NCBI GenBank assembly: GCA_028551475.1
Contig: CM052356.1
Location: 27,617,884-27,681,883, forward strand
Direction of reading: 5' to 3'
Source of the DNA: Casuarina equisetifolia
Taxonomy: Eukaryota > Streptophyta > Magnoliopsida > Fagales > Casuarinaceae
Length of the DNA stretch: 64,000 nt
Shown here: positions 41,380 through 53,281 of the stretch, piece by piece
Layout of the letters: every line of letters starts with the position of its first letter
Position numbering within the stretch: the stretch's first letter is position 1
Translations under genes and position numbers: made by a program
Notes under the pieces: generated by a model
What the model was told of the DNA's origin: nothing
Seen by the model: the letters and a program-made list of their open reading frames with translations, nothing else
Database searches by the model: none

Positions 41380-44300
41380 TCACTTTTTCCTCAACTTTAG
41401 AGTCTTCGCATTGGATGGCTGTTCGGCAGTAGGCTCCACGAGCAGCAAGCGTGACATGACATATGCCAAGAGTTCTTCCCGGTGGGAGAACGTGAAGTCC
41501 AAGTGAGCATACTCAAACTCACTATATGATACATCTACACGTGAACTCTTCATTAATTTATAGTGCTTTTTCACCATGGATGGCCGGATTACCTTGTCCT
41601 TCCTTCCTGCAACCAGATCCACGGGTATATCTATAAGCCAATAGAATTCACCCAAATCCAGTGGCTCCGGAGTACCATAAGCCTCCATGTTAGCAGAAGC
41701 ACTCCCATAGTCATACATTCTGAATTTCCCACTTCGCTTCATCTGTGCAAGGTGGAGAGCCACCTGAAATGAAACTCCTGGCATATCATTCATGTTGTAG
41801 TGCGGCAGCCCCAGCACACCCACCCAATTTGAGCTGTCTCCACCAACGAAATAGCTCATTAGAGTTTGAACTAACCCTCCAACAGCTGGATAGTTATGGA
41901 AATCCCTGGCCAGCTTGTTGAGTAGCATACGGAAGAATCTGGTAGGTATATAGAAGCCAGGCACAAATGGTGCCAAAATAGGACCCAACGCAAGGAAAAG
42001 ATGCTCCACCACCGTAAAGACAAAAGTAGAATCCTCATGGAACCCAGCGGGTGATAATAAAACCAATCTAGATAGCCTGTGGGGCTTTTCTTCCACTCGA
42101 CGTGTTATAACATACATTAGCATAGCAGCACCTCCCAAGCTATGGCAGACTGCACAAAGTTTGTAAGGCTGATCATCAGTTTCCTGCTCAAGGTCAGGTT
42201 GGCTAAGCTTCAATTCAGAGGTCTTCACTTGGTGAATTTTCTCTATCATTGCAGGAATATCTTCTGTCCCATGCTCATTGATGGAGTATCGCCAATACCT
42301 GCATTGATACTTATGTATTAGCCGACCATAGTGGTACCACATTGTTTAAGAAGTCGGTAAATAATGTCATCAATGCTACTCCTTTCAGAAAAAAAAAACA
42401 TTCTAGGACGCAATGGTGTAATTCCACATTAAAACTAACAACAAAATATGACAGGACTTATACACAAACTTACTGTCGTGAGGAAATGTTCTTGTCAACA
42501 TGTTCCCTGGAAACCAGACCTCGGAGATTCCCAAGAAAAACATCATAGCCTGCACAGCCAAGCAAGCAGCAGCTTAACCATAGTTTAATAATATTTCTTA
42601 TTTGGAATATTGCAAAGTAATGCTTCATGCAAATATAACATACCTTGATCAAAGGCTGCAAAAGCAGGAGAACCAACAACCCCATTGGACACCCAACTGG
42701 AAGAAAAAATTAACTTATTAGAGAATAAAGAGGAGTACCACATATGAGGCACAGGAAATAATAATATTTGGAAAACAAGGAACATAAAGAAGCCATCTGT
42801 TACTTCATTTAAAATTAAATATCTGAAGCAAAGAGATAGGGTTGCGGTTATCAAACACAAGCTACAAGCAAATAGAGCACTTCCTTAGAAGAAGCAATTC
42901 TGAAACATGTAAACATGCCCTTGGTAGGTCTTTCAGAGCTACAAATGCCATTTTTACAAACACGACAATTCACTATAAATTCTGCCAGTTTTCATACATA
43001 CCTTAAATCATAAAGTCAAGCTCCCAAAAGAGGTCTGGCTTGTATTTATCTCAAAAAGAAGATTGGCTACAGAAGACCAGGGTGACATACAGGAATGTGC
43101 AACGGACGAGTATTGTTTATTATTCTCAATGCTTTTTCTAAACAGTGCATCAACAAAGTAAAAGAGAGAAGGAAGCGTGAAAATTTCCACAAACAGTAAT
43201 TTTATTGCCAATAAAATGCCTGAGGCAAAAGCAATCAAAACTAGCCTCACAATCCCGTTAGATCAAGTGTGCACTAAGCTAACCAATCGGAATAGGATAC
43301 AACAACTCATAGATTACCCTCTCTCCCGTTTTTCCTTTTCACTGTTATAGAATGCATGATATTTCCAGATGAACACAAAATTGGGAAATGACAGCCCCAA
43401 GACTGTTTACATTGCCCGGTCCTATTTATGCTTGCGAGGCAGGGACCACCTTGTCAGATGGCAAGTACATATGGAATGAAAAAAGAAAAAGGCACTTGGC
43501 ACATTGTGCTATCATCGAATTTGTATTAAGGTAGAGAAGAAATAGAGAAAACATCTACAAATTCATCAAATTTTTATCAATATATGAATACTTCAACTGT
43601 AGGTTGTATGCAAATGTTAAGAAACATAAATAAATGACAAGGATACAGAGGCCAAAGAGAAATGGTTGCTGAGACTAACATTTTAAGCTTTAGAGCAAAT
43701 GCACAACATGAAAGCCACTTAATTACCCAGTTCTACTGTGTAAAGAATTCGATGAGTTTTGTAAAGTTAATCAATTTTTGACCTCCAAGCGAACTTGAAG
43801 ACACAAATAACATCTTATAATGGAAAGAGTACACTTTACAGCTAGGTATGAAAGATTACAACCTTATTAACATCATGACTTTTTAAATCACTACTTCCAA
43901 CAATAGCAGAAACTAGACCAACTTTTCACTACAGCAAATCACAAGTAAGCAAGAAAGAGAAAGAAGAGTTAACTCACCCCATAGATGAATCCAAAATTCC
44001 ATGCTGAAGATAAACGGCTTTCCGCGCATCACGTCTGCAACATCACACTGTAGGTATTAGCCACCATGCGCTCAAATAAACTAATGGCGTGATAGGAAAA
44101 TTTTTTACCTAGGGATTCTTTCCAAAAGAAGAACATAACCATCGGCAGTGATCACATGGATAGCTTCATATGGGTACCTAATAAAGGCAGAAAATTAAGG
44201 AACTTGCAGAAACTGTGTGTAATTCTGGAAAAAAACACAACTTGCAGGAACTTGGCAAAGCAAAGCCCTTACCCAAGCTCTGTTATGACATCCTGACATG

Positions 44301-46740
44301 TCCGAGCATCTGTGTTTAGAGACTGATGAAAAGCAGTATTCCTTTCAATAGGAATTGGATCATTTTCGCCCAGTGTAGCTGTAGAGACGGAGGCTTCTGA
44401 TGCACTACCATGATTTTCTCTAGGACCGACATTGCTAGATGATAACCACCTTAATAATTTTCTCAAGGCCTCTAAGGGGGAGAGAAAAAAATGAGCAACC
44501 TTATGAACAACATCGAAAATAGCTTCTATCAAGATCTCAATCGCTAGATGAAGATCCTGGTAGACATAACAAGAAAAGTAAGCAAAAATCAAATACCATC
44601 TAAATCTTTGCATTAGACAAGAAAGACAAATGATCAACAAACCACAATTTAAGAAAAACACAGCTGATATCAATCTAAGTACAAACCTCTATGACTCCAC
44701 GTCTCCTATCAGTGGTACGTTGAACAAACTGGTCCTTAAGTGTTTGCACTTTCTTAAATGAATGTAAACGCCTAGGACTTCCAGAGACAGAAGGGGCTTT
44801 TGATCCCCTACCACAAAGAAAATAAAAAAGATGTACTGGAATTCCAAGAAGCAATTTTGCTGGCAACAGAATCCAACAGAATATGCAGTAGATCCATCCT
44901 GTCCAATGCCTACTATACTTGGTGACCTTACTGGCCCCAGAGACATATGAACTCTGAGATGATGGTGATGGAGGACATATGTTTAGGTCGTTATCTTCTT
45001 CGGCAGATGAGTAATCTACACTTGATGTATCAGAATCCACGGAAAGCTCATGAATGAACTGGTTGAATGAGGACACACCACTACAAGCAAAAGGTCAGCA
45101 ATTCAGTTGTGTGCCAGAACCAATTTCTCAACAAAGAAAAATATCAATTACCCCCAAAATTTCTGCCCCAAAACTATGTCATATTAATATTTATGACTAT
45201 ACTAATTGAAACATACTGTTCCATCCAACGAGGTAAGCGAGGTCCACGAAAGCCAGGCCTAAGCTCCCAGCCATGCATGCCCTCAAGGATGTTAGCCTTC
45301 CCAGGTAAAATGGTCAACAGAAGTGCTGACACTCCATTTATCAGCCTCACAATATTGTTCAAGGATTCATAAGTGAATGTCTTTACTGACCTGCAGGGGG
45401 AAAAAAGAAGAAGGAAATAATATATACACATAAATAAAATATTTAAAAAAAAAGGCAAATCGGTATCTCATAACCAAAAAATATATATATATATATTGCT
45501 TTAGTTAAAAATAAATCTTAAATTAATTGTTTCAAAAAACCTCAATAGCAGCCAAATACTCTTGTACTAGGAAAGTAGAAAATCAATTAAAAAAACCCAG
45601 TTACTAGCAAATCCTGAAGATAGCCAGAGAGTTTACAGAAATTGGGAAACAACACGAACTGGAAAATCTAAGACTTGACAACTAACATTTAGTGAGATGA
45701 GGAACCAGAATTTCAAACATGTAGAAGCCAGGGTAATTAAACTCATAATTTTATAATTTCAAATAGTGAAGGATGAATTGGCATTTCAAACATGTGAAGC
45801 CAGTCAAAACCATTTAGATATTCATTTCTGGACGCCGTAAACAATCACCTAGGCCTACCTACGGAGATCAAACACAGGCAGCGTCTGCATCGATAGGAAC
45901 TTTAACCTTTCACATGGATAAACCAAGTTTACTCCCAGTCAAACTGCATAGACTCAACCAAATGCAGTTAATACGCCATAGCCAAAGAACTATGCAGTAC
46001 ATGGATGAAAAGGCATGCGATGACAACACATCACGATCTGGACTAACGGCTTCTGAAAAGATCCCAAAACTTTTCGATTGCTCAGAAGATAGATAACAAT
46101 GATGTGTTTAGCAATTCAAGTAACATAGAAGTAACCAAAAGTTCCTCATCTAATTCCCGTCATTTAGAGGCCATTAATGTTCAGGAACAAAATGGCGTAG
46201 TACAACAAAAACATTTGCAGACTGTTGCTGCGCTTGGTTCGGGACACATTTAATTAACTGACAGAAATTGAAGATACTAAAAGCAGGGAAATCGCATTCT
46301 AAGGAGTGAAAAAGTTATATTTAGAAAGTCTATCCCGTAGCTTCACAAAAAGTTCTGAATCAAAACCTTCAAATACCGCGGTATCAATTACAAACAGCCC
46401 CCTTCCCCGCGGAAAGAATGCAAAATTAAACCAGCTATCGAATTAGATTTACCCAGCTCGTTATATCATCAAAGCACGCTACATCCTATATTACGCAACC
46501 AAAAATGGAACCCAAATTTTAGGCAAAAGAAAAAAATTTATAGTTTTTGCTCAATCAAACAAATGAAAGCAAACTCTACCAATCACATCAATATCAGCAC
46601 ATTGACCACATTAGTCAAATCAGTATACATACAGAAATGGGTGAGTTCTGAGAAAGAGGGAGAAGAAGAAACCAGGATTTAGGAGAGGGGCCTTACTCTT
46701 TTGTGACGGCGAGGACGTTGTCAACGCACCGCTGCAACAT
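41380..46740 (-). CDS. Alpha/beta-hydrolase lipase, At1g73920/At1g18460-like
   Basis: Nine exons: 46697-46740, 45217-45390, 44687-45080, 44273-44556, 44109-44177, 43978-44034, 42644-42696, 42474-42549 and 41380-42298. They join to 689 residues, close to the roughly 700 of the Arabidopsis pair. The N-terminal third carries a Ser/Asp-rich acidic stretch and a hydrophobic membrane-associated segment (IYCIFCWILLPAKLLLGI). The lipase-associated segment follows (YPYEAIHVITADGYVLLLERIP, split here as YPYEAIHVITADG and YVLLLERIP). Then come the oxyanion region YLQHGILDSS and the fold DVFLGNLRGL. The nucleophile elbow is CHSLGG with S437; the acid is probably D618 (GRKDKVI) and the base H649 (YAHLDF). 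The triad is complete, so a working acyl-hydrolase of the gastric-lipase class is expected. The substrate is not known. Confidence 0.93.
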
Positions 46741-47733
46741 CTAGTTCGTCTTTCGCTCCCTTCCACGTCTTTAATCTCCGATTTCAAAGTTTCAGCGACA
46801 GAAAACACAGAGACCTAGGTAGCAAAAAATCGGAGGCTCGAGGCGGAAGGGACGGGGCGGTTGAAAACGCTGCGCAGTGTTCCCAATGTACCCGGTCTGG
46901 CGAAATCACAACGGCGACACCTGCCGTACGCAGTAAGCAAAAGTTTGTAACTTCAGGGGGTCCACGTGGCGAACGCTTGCCGAGCATGCATTGTATGTGC
47001 CGCGTAGGGACTCTTATAGGCCGACGTGCAGAGAAGAAGCATCTGGACCGTCGGTAAAGATGGACGGTGCAGATAAAAGCAACTTGGATAAGAGATTGGG
47101 ATTCCTCTGCTCGTCGGCAAGAATCGCGTCGTCCACGCTGTACGCGATCTGCCACGTGCTACATGTTTGCACCGTGACCATAAACTTAAATCGTTCTATC
47201 CTTGATGTCCTGTTCCTGGATCCATTCCTTTCGTAAATAATAATAAAAATGATAATTCATTAAATTACAAAATCCTGGTCCTAGCTAACTGCCTAAATTC
47301 CATTCTTTTTTCTCTTCTTCCCTTTTGGGAAGATTCTAGATTTTGTATGAGAAATACCATCTTTTCAACGGTGAGATTCAACGTTAACCATATGCAACTT
47401 CTGTCTGCTTCTCGCGTCACAGGCAAAGCAGATGGCTTCCTGAGCATGCTCTATCAATTCATTGGGACTGGAAAGTACTAGAATAGATGAAATCTGTGGA
47501 TGGCACCAGGAGAGAGAGACGCTGCTCTGTAATAAACTGCATTATTTGTTAGGTACTCACGGGTCAGGCCGTGGGCAGTAGATGTTTTCCTTAGTAGTTC
47601 GTATGTTGTTGAAAAATTATGCATACGGAAGTCATTCCATGATCTATTTATTAAAGAATAAAACACAAATTTGATTTTGCAGCGTAAACCGCAGAAACGG
47701 GTTTCATGGTGGTTTTCTTTCTTTGCTGACTAA
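46741..47733. promoter_or_regulatory. Lipase promoter region with G-boxes, and the CCR4-like 3' flank
   Basis: About 1 kb between the lipase ATG (minus) and the stop codon of the CCR4-like gene (minus). Two CACGTG G-box cores lie at 46973-46978 and 47153-47158, about 230 and 410 bases upstream of the lipase ATG; such cores bind bZIP/bHLH factors. A minus-strand open frame at 46784-47155 has no domain and overlaps these sites. The end towards 47733 is likely the 3' UTR of the CCR4-like gene. Confidence 0.5.
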
Positions 47734-50700
47734 CTAATCATTGGTGTCTCTAGATACTTCTGCTGTCCTATTGCTGCCTTCTGTTGTTCTTGATGTGAAT
47801 GCAAACTCAGAAACCAAGGCCAAGTGATCGCTTCCCACTGTCTGAAAAGGGAGAAGTGTTAAATCTGGATATAAACATCTCTAAATCTAAGCCTGTAATC
47901 ACAGCTTTGCACACAACAAACGGCACATTATAAGGCAATGGCAAAAGTATTGCAGCGTGAGGATTGCTGTGCAGGTATTCCTACCTTGCATGGGAGACCT
48001 CCTGTAGTGTGTAGAACATCAGATGGGATAGTATCTAAAACTTTTGTAGGCACGAGACCATCAGAGTACCTGCGTAGGTGCAAGGAATTTGATCTTTCAA
48101 TCTTCAGAAAATCATCATTTCATGATATCTTTGAGGAAAGAAATTTACCATAAATAGTCAACAGTTCCAAGAAACTTTGAGTGGTAGGATGTGGCTAGAG
48201 GTTCACCATTGGCTCCTCGTGTTCTTGACGAACCCTGAGAACATATATATACATGTATATACACATGGAAATAACAGAAAATTTCAATGTGTCCCGCACA
48301 AGACAGGAAGATTGAAATATTCAACAAGGAAGACAAAGAAGAAGAACAAAATAAGACCCAATTACCTTAACTGTAGCATAGGCACTAGCAAGCTTCAGTG
48401 GATGCACAAGTACATGGTCCCCAGTATTTCCAGTAGCAACTTTTACCTCTTCATCAGACCAGCAATTACCAAATAAACTGAAATGAACAAGGTCAATTCA
48501 ATTTTCATAAATAAGATCTGTTTAGAATGAGAAACAATGAACAAGAATCAGATGTTTCTAAGCGAACCTAAGCAGGGATATTCCTATGATATCCATATCT
48601 CCAAAATATCCAATCAATGGTCAAAATTGTTGAACAGGACAGAGTTCATAAGGTGAGAACAGAAAACTACTTATAGTCCCACAAGTAGGAACTAGGAGTC
48701 ATTAGGGGTTCCTACTTATAGTCCCACAATGGAACTATAAGTAGGAACTACATGGATGGAGTCCCACATAGGTTGACAAACCAAGCCTTAGGTTGGAAGA
48801 CCAAAGATTGGGTGACCAAGCCTTAGGAGTTCCTACTTGTAGTTCTATATGTAAAAACTAGTAGTAGAAACTACATGGGTGGAGCCCCCCATAGGTTGAC
48901 AAACCAAGCCTTAGGTTGGAAAACCAAAGGTTGGGAAACCAAGCCTTAGGAGTTCCTACTTGTAGTTCTATAAGTAGAAACTACAAGTAGGAATTACGTG
49001 GATGGAGTCCCACATAAGTTGGGAAATCAAGCTTTATGAGTTCCTACTTGTAGTTCTATAAGAAGAAACCAAGTCGTAGAAGTTTCTACTTGTAGTTCTA
49101 TAAGTAGAAACTCCTAAGTTTTCCAACTTACACAAGACTCCATCCATAAGTAAGAACAATTGAAAAATTAGTACAGAAACATGGGAGATGTAAGACATTC
49201 AGTTGGTCTGAACCTGATCTCATATGCGAGGAATTGTGGGAAAATTCCCAACAGATAAGGCATCCAAAATCATCTGTTTAAGGATCCTTGGCAAGGTTCT
49301 AACTGTGCTGCTCTAGTGAAAGTTCTCAACCAAATCAAATGCATATATATACACCCATTACGAGAGTAGCACATGTACGCATGCAGAAGGGCAGGAGAAA
49401 AAGTAACATGTAACCACCACAAACAAGAAATGGTACCTGCTCATCAAGGTAAATGGACTCTTCATTTCTTTCTTGATACCGAGAACTTGAGGAGGATGAC
49501 AACTTCTTTGGCCTGATAAGTCTCTTCTATCATACAATAAGATATTTAGCTGCAGAAGAGAAACCAAAATCAATTTTGATCAGGAACCTTGGTCGTAAAA
49601 AGTGTATTCAGATTCACATAACGACTACTCTCAGCATCATTCCAGTAAAGAATGATTTCCATAACCAAGATAGGGTTCATGAGGTTAACAACAAAGCAAT
49701 CACCTTGGAGGATGACAGGAACTTGTATATTGCGCTCTGTCAACGAGAAGTGTAAGAATTAGAGCTAGAAGTATGCCCAAGACAAAGTAGTTTGAGATAT
49801 TGCACCTGAGGAGTGCTGTTGAAGTCACCAACAAGCACAATTGGGACATTACCCCATTTTTCTGAGAGGATCTGCGCTCTTGACAAGAGAAAGCGTATCT
49901 GAAAAGGCAAGCAATTCAAAATCAAAGCTATCAGCAAATCAATGCAGAACATTGAAAATCTGGAGAACTATTTTATGTCCCAAAAAAAAAAAAAAAGAAA
50001 AGGCAAAAATCAACATGCAAGCCAATGGTAGTTCGGTTAAAGTTAAATACACAAAATTATATCCTGGTCTTATTACAACACCAAGTAACTAACCAAAATT
50101 TGATGAACTAGCTAAAAACAAATTAACACCAACAACCATGACTGGGTACCCTTACATGTGCTCACATTTTCCAATGAAAGGTTTCCTTAAACCGCATCCA
50201 TTAAACCCCACCCTCCCTTATTTCCGCAAGTCAATTCACCTTTTCTAGTAATCAGCATTTTGAACAAATTCACAAACTTTTATTGTCATGGTTAGAATAC
50301 CAACCCAATTGAGAACATGCTATAAGGCACATTAGATGGACTTCACAACGGAAAAATAAAAATAAAAATAAAAATAAAAATAAAAATAAAAAATAAAAAA
50401 TAAATGGTGAGAGGAATATTGAGTAACTTAATTTATGCCCTGGACCAAAGGCTAAATAATTCTCTTCAAGTTTGCATGATACAACAAGACACCAAGGTAA
50501 AAGGACTTACCTGACCTAATTTGACATCCCCACGGCTTGGGTTATAAAGCACATGGATGTTACCAACAACCAGTCTCCTTGATTCATCTTTCCGCACCTG
50601 CCTGCATGGAGGAAAGGTTAAGCTGCAAAGCATCAAGATGATCACTTATAACGATACTGCTACTAGAAGCATATGCTAATATCCAGTACCTCAAAAACAG

Positions 50701-52283
50701 AGAGTTGAGCAACGTTATCACGAAGACCTAACTCCTTGAATTCAATACTCTCTCCCCCTAATAACTGGAACCTGATAGAAAGAAGTTCAATAGCTATACG
50801 TTTATCGCAACCCAACCAGTATCAGAAACAATAATTATGAAACCCAAAGAAAATCTCACTCATTGTCCTTCCAAAACGTAGCACAGCCGTCGACGGTATC
50901 TCCAGTGCGCCTCTATAATTGAAAACAACTTCCTTTAGTTTTGATGAAAATCAAAGCATAAAAATACAGGGACTTCACACACATACAGCTCCATTTGCAC
51001 GGATTTCCAGGTCTCAAATTTTTATTTTTTTTTAAACAAGAGCCACCCTGTTACAAGTGAAAGACCACCGCACGTATTTCATAGCTAAAGCAGACCCAAC
51101 CCAAATCAGCTTGATTTAAAATACTAGCTTAAAAGCCGAATCAAATCCTGTAGAACTTTTTCGAAGGTGGAAATTTAAGACTTTTTTAAGAAGAAAGTTC
51201 CAAATCAGTTGTTTTAAGCTAATTTTTAACGCCCAACATATCAAGCGAAAGCGAGGTTTTCGAATGGTACCTCAATGGAACTGTATGAAGTTCAGATACA
51301 ATTAAATCGTCCGAAAATATCAACTTTATGAACAAAGTAGTCTTAAACTTGAAATCAAACCTTATAAGACCCCACATATCCCGCTTTTACCAAAGAGTCT
51401 GATAGATCATAATACTTGTCGACTTCCTAACAAAATCACAACACCCACCGTAAGTTCAACAACAAAAATCCAATTTGGTAAATGTGTTACCTTTTCAAAC
51501 GAAAAACAAACACAAGGGAAATAATCAACAAGTGAGGCTTACTTGCAAGCAGATTATATCAGGGTTCCATCCCATGAGTTCTTTGCATATGACCCTTTGA
51601 CGCCGCTCCCATTTCATGTAAAGCGAAGGAACATTTGTGTAGAGGTCTGTGTGTTTCGAAGCGTTTCTGTCCCCCAGTATGTTATACGAGACTACCTTGA
51701 CTCTCTCTGACACGTACAGAAGCCTCAACCATATCAAAAATTTGTGCATTGCTCTATCAATGTGTTAAGAGTTTTAATATGTAATTCGAACTGGTCAATT
51801 ATCTAATGCCGCAAACAGAACTTCGTTTTAGAAATTAGTCAAGCAACTCGAATGCTAGTGTTCCGATGGGTGGCCAAGAAAATTCCAAATATTACTGATA
51901 TATTTACCAGGAGATGCTAGCGGTTGATCGGCTTCGACCCACTGGCGGTCAATTTCCGGCTCTGGAGCTAGTGGTTTACGTCTAAGGGGGTTGTACCACC
52001 GACGGCTGTAGGAGCGGGAAGATAAGGAAGGGGATAAAGAAGAGTCAGCAGGACCAGAAGTGCAGCGAGCAATGGCGAGCTTGAACGGCGAGAAGAAGAG
52101 GGAACCGCGCTTTGGTGAGCCAGAGCTTGGCATAGTCGTGCCCACTGGTGCATGCGCACGGAGCCAAGAAGAGACGTCGCAGCCCATCTTGCGGCGTTTG
52201 AGTTTGTGGCTCTGGCTGGACGCTGAAGTGACTGAACGTTTACTGCGTGCTGATGTAGCACCCCAATTTGTGGAGGAGATCAT
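47734..52283 (-). CDS. CCR4-family exonuclease (carbon catabolite repressor 4 homolog 5-like)
   Basis: Thirteen exons: 51908-52283, 51543-51706, 51361-51426, 50860-50912, 50690-50771, 50511-50597, 49806-49898, 49704-49736, 49437-49549, 48366-48477, 48149-48234, 47985-48069 and 47734-47841. They join in frame to 485 residues. From residue 127 it is an endonuclease/exonuclease/phosphatase domain: VVSYNIL (N134), LQEVD (E181, at an exon junction), VGDFNSTP (D301, N303) and GSDHLALVSEF (D455, H456). These are the metal-binding and catalytic positions of CCR4 deadenylases, so the enzyme looks active. The N-terminus is Ser/Arg-rich and of low complexity, possibly a targeting region. Size fits Arabidopsis CCR4-5. 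An in-frame ATG at 52367 would add 28 residues. Exon 2 also has a possible acceptor upstream that would add a hydrophobic stretch. Confidence 0.92.
48706..49160. repeat. Foldback minisatellite array in a CCR4-like gene intron
   Basis: About five related units start at roughly 48706, 48826, 48949, 49038 and 49080; full units are about 120 bases. Each begins (A)GTTCCTACTTGTAGTTCTATA and continues AGTAGAAACTACAAGTAGGAA, which is a nearly perfect inverted repeat. Between these lie GGATGGAGTCCCACATAGGTTG and CCAAGCCTTAGGTTGG blocks. The far end (about 49118-49150) carries the reverse complement of the GGATGGAGTC...AAGTTGG block, so the whole array can fold back. It lies between the exons at 49437-49549 and 48366-48477. 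Confidence 0.85.
50351..50403 (+). repeat. (AAAAAT)n tandem repeat
   Basis: About eight copies of an A-rich hexamer (AAATAA register) in the CCR4-like intron between the exons at 50511-50597 and 49806-49898. Confidence 0.9.
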
Positions 52284-53281
52284 ATCCGCGTAAACCAAAT
52301 CCACCCAGCAAAGTGGCCAAGAAAGACCATCGCATAAAAACAAAAACTTACAACGTAAACAAAGCACTGAAAAGCTTAAAACATCAATAAGAATTCGTGG
52401 CCAGACAAGTTGTTTGGATTAGACTTCATCTTTAGCGTGTATCTTCGCAAGACCCTTGACATCTTCGCCGAGCAATGGTTGTACTTGAAGCCGTCCAAGC
52501 GTAAGTTCGGGGAAAACTAAACTTAGAACCTGGGTTATTACGCACAAGGAGACTGTTGGCATCACTGGTCCTAATCATGTAATGTTAGCATTGCCTGATC
52601 TTTCTGAAGCACTCGCGGCGAAAGCGACGCCGAACCCAAAAAGGGGGGCATAAGGCCCAATAAAAGAAGCTGTGAGCAGCCCACGGTTTCAAATTCTGGG
52701 TAGGTGAAAGAAGCACTAAAGGCTCGAATCATAGTTCCACCTACTCCCCAATTCACCAAGGCTTTAGTTGGAAGAATACCCATAAGAGTACTACCCAGTG
52801 ACAATAAAGCGAATTTAATATTACTAAAAATCTATGCAGATGTCTTTCCGGTCGCACGTGTGACGTGCCAGCTAAAACGTGCGGGCTAGAGAGAGAGACT
52901 GGACTCGAAATAAGATCTCCAGAGGTAGGCCCGGGACTCGAATGTAATGCGTTGAAAATTCGCTCCATTACATTTTGCGCGACGTTTCATCAGATATCAA
53001 CCATTCATGGTAATATCAAAGCACAGCCTCTCCTGATGAGGTGGCGTGTCGAAAAATGGGCGGCTTAAAATTGACGGTTGGCTCCAACCGTTTACGAGCA
53101 CACGCTTCCACGCACACACACGTACTCCTCTTCCAAGTTTAATAATTTTTTTTCCTATTTTCCTATTTTTTTTCACTTAAGAAAAATCAAAATTTTAGTT
53201 GAAAGGCGTAGGAAATCAGAGTGCAGAACCAGTAGGCGGAGATAGTGGTGGAGAAGAGACGCAGAGAGAGCGAGAGCGGCC
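52284..53281. promoter_or_regulatory. Divergent promoter region, CCR4-like gene and CLPS1
   Basis: About 1 kb separates the two start codons, which point away from each other. The stretch next to CLPS1 is purine-rich with GAGA-type sequence (53240-53278). A GCACGTGTGACGTGCC cluster near 52854 contains an ACGT core and could serve either gene. I saw no coding sequence. Sharing of control elements is inference. Confidence 0.5.

Noticed and set aside
46784-47155. 123-codon minus-strand open frame upstream of the lipase
   Set aside because: It lies in the promoter and leader area, has no domain, and the real lipase start with conserved MLQRCVDNVL is at 46740.
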